From positions 1 through 64,000 of the forward strand of contig WEDG01004288.1 in the NCBI GenBank assembly GCA_017591395.1: a stretch of DNA of 64,000 nucleotides, given 5' to 3'. The translations under genes and the position numbers were made by a program. The DNA is from Schistocephalus solidus (Eukaryota > Platyhelminthes > Cestoda > Diphyllobothriidea > Diphyllobothriidae). Below the pieces are notes generated by a model. It had not been told where the DNA came from. It made no database searches and saw nothing but the letters and a program-made list of their open reading frames with translations. Shown in pieces: positions 1 through 9,520 of the stretch. The stretch's first letter is position 1; each line of letters begins with the position of its first letter.

Positions 1-10
1 CCCTAATAAC

Positions 11-124
11 AATTCGGACGCGAATCGGACGCGAATCGGATCCGAGGATACGAATTTTCGGACGCGAATCGGATCCGACCATGACTTCGAATTCGGACGC
101 GAATCGGATCCGAAAATTCGTATC
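11..124. repeat. GC-rich short repeat with a 16-bp inverted pair
   Basis: The 19-mer GGACGCGAATCGGATCCGA occurs exactly at 27-45, 60-78 and 95-113, and a partial copy precedes the first. The 16-mer at 47-62 (GATACGAATTTTCGGA) is repeated in perfect reverse complement at 109-124, so 47-124 can fold with a 46-base loop. Composition differs sharply from the AT-rich sequence that follows. It may be the edge of a satellite or the terminus of an element lying left of the window; nothing in the window decides this. Confidence 0.75.
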
Positions 125-130
125 TCGTTT

Positions 131-332
131 TTCAACCGCACAGCGGAACCCCTTACTCCTTTGGTTGACACCCATACTAGCTAAACGGTTAAAAAACGAT
201 CCCCATTACATTCTAATCGAATAGTTATTAATGATAAGTTGACTCGCGGAAGACTGAGTGAGCAAATAGAATATATTTTGTTTAAAAATATGCAAAGCGT
301 AAGTGTACAAAAATAAATCTTTTAAATTTCTC
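131..332. other. AT-rich stretch, nothing recognised
   Basis: No coding frame, repeat match or RNA feature was found between the short repeat and the last codon of the transposase-like pseudogene. Confidence 0.5.
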
Positions 333-1650
333 CTAATCAGTTGTCCTGTGTTGATGGTCCCTGCAATCCCTCAGCCGTTTCATGAGGTATCCACCCTGTA
401 ATGAAAAGACAATAAAATTAGTGATGGTGAGTAAACAATGCGCATGTTTTTTATGTAGTAAATTTTTGTATACAACGTTGATAATTAAAATCTACTTACC
501 GTCAGCCCAGTGCCCCAGGGCTGCCTTTTCTGCAGTTGGTCATATGCCTTTTTAAAGGCCTTTTTGAAAGATCGTTCTAGCTGCAGTTTGTTTGCCTTTT
601 ACGGAATATTCCAAAGATTGAACACGTCTGCGGTGCACATGAATTAGTTAATAATGAGAAATTTCTTACCCAAAAGAATTCCGTAATAAGTGGAGAGAAA
701 AAAGCCTTTTTGTCCTAGTAGCGATCGTAGAAAGTTAGCCAGTAGGTCACCTCATCGGCAAAGAGTGATGTGAAAACGCGATCAGCAAAATTGCTGACGC
801 TATTGCCGCCAAGGGAGGCCAAATGTGTAACCTAGTAAGACGGTTATTAATGTCCAGAAAACCTACCAATTGCTGTCTATATGCCCTCTCTGCGACAGCT
901 TTGGTCAGGGCATCTACTTCGTCAAGGGCGATGCCGTGTGACAACGAGAGGAACGGGATGTTCGAAACGAAAACGTTGGAATCTATAGGGCCCAGTATGA
1001 AATCCATCTTTAGACATAATGAGCTACAACCCAATAGAAAAAAAAAGGGATGATGAATGCAAACATAGTTAACAATCAATGGGCTCCATAATTCTACCTA
1101 GGATAGGCCAAAACCCGCGCTTAGTTTTCTTATGTATAGGGAGCCCATCAATAGCTAAATAAGTTACAATAATATTGCCTATTAGACGCCTCAAAACTGC
1201 TCAGTTAACTGTTTCACAAGTACTAAATGATCGTACTCACCACTGCCCATTGCCGTCACCGTTGAAACATCACTTTTCCAAGCCAACAGCGTTCGTGCGT
1301 CTGCGGGAAGGTCAGAGGTCAGCCGTCTTATAATCTTCATAAGACTGCTCTGGTGAAGCAATGGCATATGCGAGCGTATTGCCCAAGAAATCATAGCCTC
1401 CTGAAACGTAGGTTCCTCTTCAATTGAAGGTGTGCTTGAAGAGTTGTTTGGTGCAATTTCAGATAAATCTGATGTCAAACTTGCATCCTCATCAACAGAG
1501 GAAATCTCTTAGTGATCATATGACGAACTAGAGGAAGAGGTCAGATGCCACGACGATTAAGATGAGTCGGACGGATACATTTCCCTCATATTCTCGGCAA
1601 TTTGACGTAAATCATCCAGTAAACCTTTCTGGGCACGTCTCCTAAGTGTT
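333..1650 (-). pseudogene. Decayed transposase-like gene (transposase-domain / DUF4806-type N-terminus)
   Basis: Read on the minus strand. An N-terminal basic stretch (TLRRRAQKGLLDDLRQIAE) is followed by a Ser/Asp-rich region with in-frame stops after PSDSS and after SSYDH. Next comes 1,478-1,191, with W-x(n)-L-x-K-I-I-R-R-L and L-P-A-D-A-R-T-L-L, the pattern seen in invertebrate transposase-domain proteins, then EYDHLVLVKQLTEQF. A one-base shift near 1,190 brings in YLAIDGLPIHKKTKRGFWPI (1,150-1,090), matching the family's 'IDGLPL-KS---FWPIL' signature. A later piece (AYDQLQKRQPWGTGLT, then GGYLMKRLRDC) spans a well-formed minus-strand intron at 499-396 (GTAAGT...CAG) and ends at a stop at 333-335; a second possible intron of 42 bases lies at 669-628. 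Two stops and a frameshift mean this copy is dead. Family assignment is from memory of the motif; the 3' exons are linked only by position. Confidence 0.45.
396..499 (-). other. Probable 104-bp spliceosomal intron in the pseudogene
   Basis: On the minus strand exon sequence ends ...CTGACG, followed by GTAAGT at 499-494, and a pyrimidine-rich tract ends in TTACAG at 401-396. Removing it keeps one open frame (GTGLT then GGYLM) to a stop at 333-335. This is the clearest splice pair outside the phosphatase gene. Confidence 0.5.
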
Positions 1651-1937
1651 TCGTAGATACTGCTCTAAACATTCTGCAAAAAAAGCAAAAAAACGGTCAT
1701 TACAGACAGAACAGTTGTACAGGCAGTTAAGCGACCGCGTCGCAGCACGACAGCGCAGGAAGTGGCATGGCACGGCGCGCGCGGGATTGACAGCTCAGTG
1801 CCCGATCGATTTGCCAATAACACTGCGCGCATTCTCTTGCGCCCTTAGCGACGCGTCATCGAGGTTCACTAGCAACCAATCAAATTCCAGATGCGATTAA
1901 CGTACGACCGTTCGAGCCTCGAATCGTATTTCATTGC
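1651..1937. other. Unassigned stretch, locally GC-rich
   Basis: About 1,720-1,860 is rich in CG dinucleotides compared with its surroundings. An 84-codon plus-strand frame at 1,646-1,900 shows no recognisable domain and overlaps the pseudogene start, so it is not called. Confidence 0.4.
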
Positions 1938-2897
1938 TATTAGGGTAGAGCAGGCAAATACTGCAGTAACATTTCAGAATGAGGTAATGAAACATTGACA
2001 TGGTTCGTTCTTGATCACTAAGGCGCATGAAATAAAATCTCTAGAAATGGCTTCAGGGAACTTGAGGCCTCCACATCTTAGGATCAAAAATTGAATTCTG
2101 ATGATGGTAAGTATCCAAAGAAAAGAAAGGATTTTAAACTCTGTATGTCCGTATATGAACACCCGAACGACTTCATCTTTTCAATAACTGGTGGTATAAG
2201 GAGACAAAATAGTTCCTGAGGGTCCCAAGGGAGAGATAAATAGTTCCAAGACGGTCACTTATGTGCCCGATAGTCCGTTCTCCGAGTCATGGCGAAAACT
2301 GATCGGAAAAGGTGAGGATAATAAAAGGTTAATTGAACCAGTTTTAAGAAAAATGAGCAGTCTTTGCTTGAATGCAGATAGACGTGTGAACGACCTTATT
2401 TCAATTTGCAAGTTATTCAAAAGAAAGCTCTACCTAGAAGCAAAGAAAAGAGAGTGTTAACCTGCGGATGATGCAGGAGGAGGTATAACTTGTGCAGAAT
2501 TTCTTAGGTTATAAGGAAGATAAATGGGGGTAATGACAGAAAGCTTGGGATGATTTAAGTTATGATATAGTCGAAAAAGGAGACAAAAGCCTGATTCCAT
2601 TCTCCGGACCCAAAGAAATTTTATCTTCGTCAGCTGTCATCTAATTGACTAGGAAGTATTTTAAAGAGTCTGATACCGGAGTTTTTTGTGAAATTTCTTT
2701 AGAAATTTCCAATTGTTGAATGGCTAGATTCGTTCATTAAATCGAAGAAAGGACAGCAAAATTCAAGAATGGGAAGCTTATCATACGATAAATTCTTTAT
2801 TTAATTACATGAACGTAGAAATTACAAGAAATAGTGCCACAAATCTGCGCAGATACGGCCGTTATTCTATCGTCATGAGGTAAAAGATAAAATTTAT
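1938..2897 (-). pseudogene. LB0 RT C-terminal end and 3' tail
   Basis: Matches the RT C-terminus and 3' tail of LB1 (8,330-10,160) base for base over long runs, including 'gaattctgatgatgg' and 'gaagcaaagaaaagagag'. The minus-strand reading corresponds to the stretch after 'PILEFCCPFFGL' in LB1, but frame is broken repeatedly. The reverse complement of 1,970-2,560 lies at 2,900-3,480 because a second family-B copy is inserted head to head. Confidence 0.65.
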
Positions 2898-3483
2898 TGT
2901 TGTCTCATTTTTCGAATAAATAATAGCGCAACTCCCCCAAGCTTTCTGTAACTACCCCCGTTAGTCTTCCTTATAACCTGAGAATTTCTGCACTAATTAT
3001 ACATCCCCCTGTATCCTCCAAGTGTAAATGTTCTCACTGCTTTGCTTCGAGGTAGAGCTTACTTTAGAATAACTTGAAAATTGAAATAAGGTCGTTAATT
3101 AGTCTATATGCATTCAAGCAAAGACTGCACATTTCTGTTAACACTGATTCAATTAACCTTTTATTTTCCTCATCTTTTCCGAGCAGCTTTCCCCATGGCT
3201 CGGAGAAAGGAACATCGGGCATATAAGTGACGCTCTTGGAACTTCTTGTCTACCAGGAGGCCCCCAAGAACCATTTTGTCTCCTTAAACCACCAGATATT
3301 TAAAAGCTGAAGTCATTCGGACGTATATATTCGGTGGTACACAGTCTAAAATGCTACCATTTCATTGGATACTTACCATCATCAGAATTCAATTCTGGAT
3401 CCTTATATGCTGAGGCCTCAAGTTCATTGACGCATTTTTATGAGATATTGTTTCATAAGCCTAAGTGATCAAGAACGAACCAT

Positions 3484-3776
3484 GTGAGATGGTTACCTCT
3501 GAAAGCATTATTGATTTTAAAAGAAGGCTTGATTGCATTGTATTTGACAAAAGACGACTGTCACAGCCTGATTTCTTAAAACCAGCCTTTTAAAATCTTT
3601 CGGGCTCTACTTTTCTTCCACAATGTTTCGCTTATGGCTGTGAAAACGCATTTGAAGTTATGTTATGCTTTGACTCAAACATTTTAAAATGTACAACATT
3701 TTATATTGACTGTACACATGCAATGATAACCAAACATTAATAGGGTCATCAAGGGCAATGCCTGTAACCCTTCAAA

Positions 3777-3838
<62 letters not shown>
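3484..3838 (+). mobile_element. CR1-I: short 3' end of a CR1-like LINE with a (TA)n tail
   Basis: The family-B tail breaks at 'gaacgaaccatgt' and resumes at 'atgtcaatgtttcat' (3,839 on). The inserted 350 bp ends with the CR1-type terminal stem-loop AGGG (3,742-3,745), GGC-aat-GCC (3,754-3,762), CCCT (3,768-3,771), then a TA tract. 'ATGT' on both sides may be a short target duplication. No coding sequence is left; identification rests on the stem-loop. Confidence 0.5.
3779..3838. repeat. (TA)n microsatellite, tail of CR1-I
   Basis: About 60 bases of TA dinucleotides directly downstream of the CR1-type stem-loop, where other copies carry TTGAA or CTGAA repeats. Probably a 3' tail that mutated and expanded. 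Confidence 0.9.
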
Positions 3839-3841
<3 letters not shown>

Positions 3842-4087
3842 GTCAATGTTTCATTATCCCATTTTTAAATGTTACAGCAATATTAGCCTACTATATCCCC
3901 TGAACTTATTTTCCTATGCAGTTTTTTCTCCTAACTTCTTTTCCAAAATAGAGGCCTATTTAACTCTGTCTCCTTTTTTAAGGTAGAAGTTTTGTTTCAC
4001 TGCCTAGTTTTTCTAGTTCACTATTAATTTCAAAACATCGCTAACTTTTGATCTAGGAGGACAAGTTTTGTCTAGATTATTAAGTTT

Positions 4088-4966
4088 TTGTTAATTTTAT
4101 CTGCACAAATTGTCAGGAATCTCGACTGTGAAGCAGCAATGTTTGCCGACGACATTAAAATCTGGAATGTAATCCAGAGCCCTGCTGACGAAGATAAACT
4201 GCAGATCAACCTAACTCGGTTGGAGGAGTGGTCGAATCATTGGCTTTTGCGGTTCAACGTCGATAAGTGTACAATACTTCGCTTAGGCAACCCGTCTGGA
4301 TCTGCCGAAAGTAGAAGTTACTTTCTCAACGGTGAAGCCTTAAAAGACGTGGAAACCCAAAAGGACCTTGGTGTGCTGATGACCACCACCTTAAAACCAT
4401 CGTCTCACTGCTCGAAAGTGGCGAAGAGGGCAATTTCGGTGTTGCATGCCATCAGACGAGCCTTTTTGGATTTCGATGAAGATCTTTTTGCTAAGACCTT
4501 TGGAACATTCATTAGGCCACATTTGGAATATGCTATGCACGCCTGGAAACCCTGGACAGTTCAAGATCAGAACTGCCTCGAAAGAGTCCAGAGGAAAGCC
4601 ACCAAAATGGTTAGAAGTCAAAGCTCCTTGCCATATCCCACCCGCCTAATGAATCTTAATCTGTTCCCTTTGAGTTATAGGCAAATGCGTGGTGATCTCC
4701 TGCAGACATTCCGCATTGTGAAGGGATTGGATTGTTGCCTGGAATTCTCGGACTTCTTTGAATTTGCCACCACGACCCATCTCCGAGGTCACCCATTGAA
4801 ACTGCGTGTCCAGCAGGCGAGACTGGATGTGCGCAAGTTCTCCTTCTCTGTCAGAGTGGTTAAACCATGGAATGCCCTCCCTGAAGACGTTGTGATGTCA
4901 CCATCGCTGGAAAGCTTTAAAAGGAACCTTGACAGTTTTATGTTCCGCAACGAGCCTGAGCGATGA
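4088..4966 (+). pseudogene. CR1-J reverse transcriptase, C-terminal two thirds (5'-truncated)
   Basis: An uninterrupted frame of 292 codons opens with TTG, not ATG. The first nine codons belong to the family-B tail, so CR1-J itself begins near 4,113 within shared bases 'tgtca'. It starts just before RT motif C (MFADDIKIW, both Asp present), then WSNHWLLRFNVDKC, QKDLGVLM, 'FIRPHLEYAMHAWKPW', 'LERVQRKATKMV', 'YRQMRGDLLQTFRIVKG' and 'PWNALPEDVV', the usual CR1 order. Motifs A and B are absent. Open coding sequence with no stops marks this as one of the youngest insertions here. Confidence 0.85.
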
Positions 4967-5085
4967 GGCATTTATCTTAACCCTCGAGAGTCGTGCACCA
5001 CTTGTCAAATTTTATGACCGCCTTTTTGTACCTTTTCAACCCACACGGTTTCTCTGTATACCGCACTTAATTTTACGTTACAAAT

Positions 5086-5149
5086 AGGGTACTCAAAGGC
5101 CCATGCCTATTTCCCTCAATAAATTGAATTGAATTGAATTGAATTGAAT
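5086..5149 (+). repeat. CR1-J 3' stem-loop and (TTGAA)n tail
   Basis: AGGG (5,086-5,089) pairs with CCCT (5,113-5,116), and AGGC (5,097-5,100) pairs with GCCT (5,105-5,108) around the loop ccat. The tail is five units of TTGAA. Equivalent stem-loops end the other CR1 copies. Such 3' structures plus short tandem tails are known recognition features for reverse transcription of CR1-like LINEs; function here is inferred. Confidence 0.75.
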
Positions 5150-5214
5150 ACATTTATTTCGTTACAAATGTTTGTTTAGACAGTGCCTTGTCAGTGCTAA
5201 CCCAATAAAAATTC

Positions 5215-5856
5215 TTAATTAAGCCCAAGTCCTTGATTGAGGAACATTCAGTCATAGGGCAACCTTTAAAAATAACAGGTTGTGGCAGCCTTACGGGACC
5301 AAAACTCATGCAGCGACACTTTGAAGGTGAGAACTCCATTAGCCCTGTGCAGTTCCATGCCGAAAGTGCGTCCAAATCTAAATGCATTTGTTCTATGCAT
5401 CGTTCGGCCGTAGAGTTAGAGAACGAATACATGCATTTGAGGTCATCAACATAAATAAAAGATTTTGATTGTTAAACAATCGATGAAATATCGTCTATGA
5501 AAAGTAAAAACAACAAAGAATCTTAAGCGGTACCTTGAAGGAAACCACTCCAAATCGGTGACACACTTGAGCATGAGGACCCCACCAAAACGTTTTGATT
5601 TCGATCAGATAGGTACGATCTAATAAAGTCAGAAAGGGGACTACGAAATCCATAGTCTCTTGTTTAGCTAGAAGTCATATATGAGGCACTTTATCGAATG
5701 CCTAACTAAGATCCAAATAGATAACAACTACAGACAGAGAGAGGTAAGTTGACTTAGAAAAGACACGTAGCAGGTTTCACAAGAGCGGTCCGGTTAAGAG
5801 TCGTGTTGGGAAAAGTTGATAATTCGATTACTTATGCAAAAATCTGTGATTTGTTT
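5215..5856 (-). pseudogene. LB0 RT core piece
   Basis: Minus-strand reading gives, in broken frames, VVIYLDLS-AFDKVPH (motif A region), a degraded 'F-GT-L' motif B region, KSFIYVDDLK (motif C with both Asp intact, near 5,445), 'MEFSPSKCRCMSFGPVRLPQ' and CSSIKDLGL. It ends where CR1-A begins, at GTGATTTGTTT. Confidence 0.7.
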
Positions 5857-6341
5857 CAAAACTAAAGCGCGTCGTTTGAAATTGCTTTAGAATTTCAGCT
5901 CCTTTGAGTTTACGAAGTTTTAGTCTCTACCTTAGTGTAGAAGACACGTTGATTTGGAATAACTCTTGAGTGGATTGTACAGTCTCTAAATTTTGGAGTA
6001 ATTTGCTTGGACTTGACGATTCTGTAGATATCCAAATTTTCCTTCACTGAGGATACTTACACGTCCCGGACGCTACCAATAGGAGAAATACAAGCTTTAA
6101 CTTTTACCTGCCTCCAGAATTCACAACAGCGGTGTGTTGCTGTAATCTGCTCTCAATCGGGGAAAGAGAAGTTTCAACAAAGGCTGAGTTTTTGCATGCT
6201 TCTTGAAGTCTGACTGCTGAATATTTTTGCACACTAGCCAATTTATTTAAGAAGATTTATAAATTAAGTGCATTCGCAAATAATAGAAAGTGGTTTGGAA
6301 AACATAGACGCTCAGGATTCATCTGCGCGGAGAAAAAAATT

Positions 6342-6416
6342 GGTGCCGCGGTCGGTGGTCGAACCCTCGCCGAAAAAACGTGTGGCGATGCTCCTAACCG
6401 CTTAGCCACATCCACA
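6342..6416 (-). repeat. tRNA-like / SINE-like segment in the CR1-A leader
   Basis: The minus strand shows an A-box-like TGGCTAAGCGG (6,409-6,399) and a B-box-like GGTTCGACC (6,365-6,357) about 33 bases apart, the layout of a tRNA internal promoter. The anticodon arm is replaced by a TCGCC/GGCGA stem with an oversized loop, so this is not a working tRNA. It may be a SINE remnant or a promoter borrowed by the CR1 leader. Confidence 0.4.
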
Positions 6417-6512
6417 TGGAAAGTTGAAAAAAGAAATTATATACAAACAGAATTCAATGGCACAAACAGATATTCAGTTACTACTTTTCCTCCTACCACG
6501 CGGGCAAAAAGC

Positions 6513-7625
6513 TTGATTACACTAATGAATGTCACCTATGAGGACGAAAAGTGCATGGGGTGTTTGAGGCTCCTACAGAAATTACTATTGTTGGAGAATG
6601 AGATAAATAACTTGAAACAAGAAATGACCAATCTTAAAGAGAAAGTTCCTTGTTCACCCAGAAAAAACGCACCCGTAACAACCAGTATTCCAACGAAAGA
6701 AATTACCTAAGCAAACATAGCCTCCTCGAGAATACATAATGTTGAGCCAAAAGACATTGCGTCTACAGAGCTCAGTAAATCAGTAGACATTTCCTTTCAT
6801 CGAAAGGGAGATCAAATCAGCTCATGCAACTTAGTACTGTCATCCAGCTTAGACAGAAGCCGATATGCTTTGGATGCACAAAAATATACGGCATCGTTGC
6901 TGAATGATACAAAAAAGGGTGACGTTGAAAAGCTCGTCCAATTTGAAGGACTGAAGACGAAGAATTCAAAGCCGAAAAAGGCCAAGAAGATTTTACAAAA
7001 AATGAGTTTAAACTCCGAACATAGCTCGTTCTTAGCAATAGATGCTCAGGTTGAATCCTCTGCTGTTGATACAGGAGCAAGTGCAGAACAAATTGGAAAA
7101 ATTCCTTAAAGGGGTTCGCCATTAACTTTAGGAATCGTTGCTTGTACTGACGCAAATAACATTGTCGAACCAAAGTATAAGGTTTCCGGATGCTAGTGCC
7201 CTATCAAAAAATCAGAGCTCCAAGTCACCAAACAGACATTTCGACCAAAAAGCAATCTAGTTATTAAAGGGGCTTCCGAGTCCACTTCTCTGATTGCAAA
7301 GGTAAGGATCGAACATGACCTCGGTCTGTTCCGATCATACTCAAATTCAATTCTTCAAGATGGTGAATGCGTTACCGTGCAAAAATCATTCTGTTTAGGG
7401 AAAGCGTGTGTTTCACGTGAACTTTCATCACCGAGGCCTCTTTTAATCATTCTTGTGAATGATCTTCAGGCTTCACGCATCCTAAAACGGAGAATGGCTC
7501 TCCATAACTCACACAGGGATGTGTTTTTTCAGCCGGATAACGAACCGACGGAAAGGCACACAATGAGGATGCTGAGAACAGAACTGAAAAAGAGAACAGA
7601 ACAAGTGGAAATTGGCTCCAAATAA
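6513..7625 (+). pseudogene. CR1-A ORF1 (coiled-coil and C-terminal ORF1p-like domain)
   Basis: 6,513-6,710 encodes CMGCLRLLQKLLLLENEI followed by heptad-like leucines, a short coiled coil. 6,870-7,109 is a Lys/Ser-rich stretch. From 7,119 one frame with a single stop (after YKVSGC) carries SLIAKVRIEHDLGLFRS, CLGKACVSRELSSPRPLLI and VFFQPDNEPTERHTMRML to a stop at 7,625. The 'RPLL---N---A--IL-R' and 'FF-PD--P-ER' patterns match the C-terminal part of ORF1 proteins of CR1 elements, which bind element RNA. Internal stops make it non-functional. Confidence 0.6.
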
Positions 7626-7890
7626 AAAACAGGGAAATAAAAGTGAAGAAGAATTCTTTTTTTGGCAAACACCGTACATCATAAAGGTGGGCCCTCACAG
7701 ACGGGGGACACTAAATACTGTACAGAGCTCGAATAATAAAAGGAGCGCTCTCCAGAACTCAGAGGACGAACACTTATCAGAACACAGTTTGGGCAGGATG
7801 GACACCAGTTTATCTCGGAAAGCACTTACAAACTCTTGCATCCAAATGCACGAAATGAGCAGAAGTCTTTACAGAGGAGTTAACCAGTCT

Positions 7891-8055
7891 AAATTGAGAT
7901 GTTTTTATACAAATGCTCAACCTCCTTTCGAAAGTAGACGAACTCAAAGCACTAGTCTCAAATGGAACCCCGATGTCGTTGCCATTACGGAAACGTGGCT
8001 TAAAACTGAAATCGCGGATAGTGAGGTTTCGATAAATGAAAACCAACACTTTTAA
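7891..8055 (+). pseudogene. CR1-A endonuclease, N-terminal piece
   Basis: Encodes LRCFYTNAQ then, after NPDV, VVAITETWLKTEIADSEVSI, the N-terminal strand and catalytic Glu (TETW) of the apurinic-type endonuclease. Between these, two opposite one-base shifts hide 'LLSKVDELKALVSNG', which is readable in the neighbouring frame. The domain stops at INENQHF where LB1 was inserted and resumes at 10,283 with DRENRQGGGVAVNV. Confidence 0.8.
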
Positions 8056-8417
8056 AATTTTAGAATTTATATTTGGTTAGCACCGGGAAGGTACTGTCTA
8101 AGCAAACATTAGTAACGAAATAAAGTTATGACAATGTGTGCAGATAAAATGTACAAATTCATAACTTGTCCTGCTATGTCCACAGCTAGCAATGTTTTAA
8201 AATTAATGGTGAACTAGAAAAAATAGGCAGTGAAAAAAACTCCTACCATAAATATGGAGGTATAAGTCAATAGGCCTTCATTTTTGAATAGAAGGTAGGA
8301 GAAAAAAACCGCTTAGGAAAAAAATGGTCAGGTGGTAGAATAGGGTAATACTGTAGTAGCATTTCAGAATGAGATAATGAAACGTCGAGGTGATTCGTTC
8401 TTGATCACTTAGGCGTA

Positions 8418-8646
8418 TGAAACAGAATCTCACGAAAATGCGTCAATGAACTTAAGTCCCAGCATCATAGGATCCAGAATTGAATTCTGATGATGGTTAG
8501 CATCCAAAGAAAGCGCAGCATTTAAGACTGTGGACCACCGAATTTGTACGTCCGAATGACGTCATCGTTTCGAGGACGGGTGATATAAGGAGACATTATA
8601 GTTCATGGGCGTCTTGAGGTAGCGTAAATATAATTTCAAGAGGGTT
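8418..8646. repeat. Left copy of a ~229-bp direct duplication flanking CR1-C
   Basis: Matches 9,289-9,518 over its whole length, with about seven substitutions and one single-base gap. It is family-B 3' tail sequence present once in LB2, so the duplication arose with or after the CR1-C insertion. It is best read as an unusually long target-site duplication. Confidence 0.7.
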
Positions 8647-9290
8647 CACCTTGACCTCTGTCTAATTTTGTGGCTCGTCACTGTACCCTTTCGAGCATTT
8701 TGTAGGCCTGACGACCGTGGACCCAACAGGACTACAAAATGCTCGAAAGGGTACAGCGACGAGCCACAAAATTAGTAAGAGGTCAAGGTGAACTGCCATA
8801 TGAGATTCGCCTTAATAACCTACAGCTCCATTTTCTGAGTTATAGGCAGTTGCACGGAGACTTGATACAAACCTTCCGTATCGTGCGTGGCATGGATTGC
8901 GCCCTCCTATGTGATGACTTTTTCCAAATTGCTACTACGAATAATCTCCGAGGTCATCCATTCAAACTAAGTGTGCCCCAAGTAAGATTGGGTGTGAGGA
9001 AGTATTTTTTCACCAACCGTGTCTCGAAACCGTGGAATAACCTACCTGAGGCGATTGTAATGTCCCAGTCTGTGGATATATTTAAACATCGGCTTGACAT
9101 ACATATGTTGCTGCACCAGGAAGATTATGTGACTACTTTACCTTAAGAATATCCATGTACCACGTAAATCTGCCTGCATTCACTTAACTGTAACTTTTTT
9201 TACATTGCTTATTATTCTTCCAACTTTCTGTATCAAAAAGGGATTTCAAAGGCGTAAGCCTATTTTTCTCAAATACACTGAACTGAACTG
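8644..9290 (+). mobile_element. CR1-C: CR1 3' end with inverted 5' duplication
   Basis: The element's own sequence begins at 8,706 ('gcctgacgaccgtgg', matching CR1-E at 22,430-22,450 in reverse). It is preceded by 8,644-8,705, a 62-bp reverse-complement copy of 8,732-8,793 with three mismatches, so 8,644-8,793 folds into a hairpin with a 26-base loop. RT C-terminal coding follows, then the stem-loop AGGC (9,250-9,253)/GCCT (9,258-9,261) and three CTGAA-type repeats. Confidence 0.75.
8739..9146 (+). pseudogene. CR1-C RT C-terminal fragment
   Basis: Open frame of 135 codons: [82 protein letters not shown], 'FKHRLDIHML'. This is the thumb/connection end of a CR1 RT; no catalytic motifs are included. 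It is free of stops, so the insertion is recent. The ATG is internal to the RT, not a real start. Confidence 0.8.
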
Positions 9291-9518
9291 AAACAGAATC
9301 TCACGAAAATGCGTCAATGAACTTAAGTCCTCAGCATCATAGGATCCAGAATTGAATTCTGATGATGGTTAGTATCCAAAGAAACCGCAGCATTTAAGAC
9401 TGTGGACCACCGAATTTGTACGTCCGAATGACGTCATCGTTTGGAGGACGGGTGATATAAGGAGACATTATAGTTCATGGGCGTCTCCAGGTAGCGTAAA
9501 TATAGTTTCAAGAGGGTT
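9289..9518. repeat. Right copy of the ~229-bp duplication flanking CR1-C
   Basis: Starts immediately after the CTGAA tail ('tgaaacagaatctcacg') and ends 'ttcaagagggtt', the same limits as 8,418-8,646. Confidence 0.7.
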
Positions 9519-9520
9519 AC

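Larger units (their letters stand above)
2898..5214 (+). mobile_element. LB-plus: 5'-truncated family-B LINE inserted into LB0 in opposite orientation
   Basis: Begins with the reverse complement of 'cgaaaaatgagacaa', the same position in the RT as 9,835 of LB1, so only the last part of the RT and the 3' tail were copied. The tail runs 2,898-3,485, 3,839-4,115 and 5,150-5,214, ending 'ggtgctaacccaataaaaattc', the family-B 3' terminus. It is interrupted by CR1-I and CR1-J. LB0 resumes at once at 5,215. This makes 1,938-2,560 and 2,900-3,480 a large inverted repeat. Confidence 0.65.
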
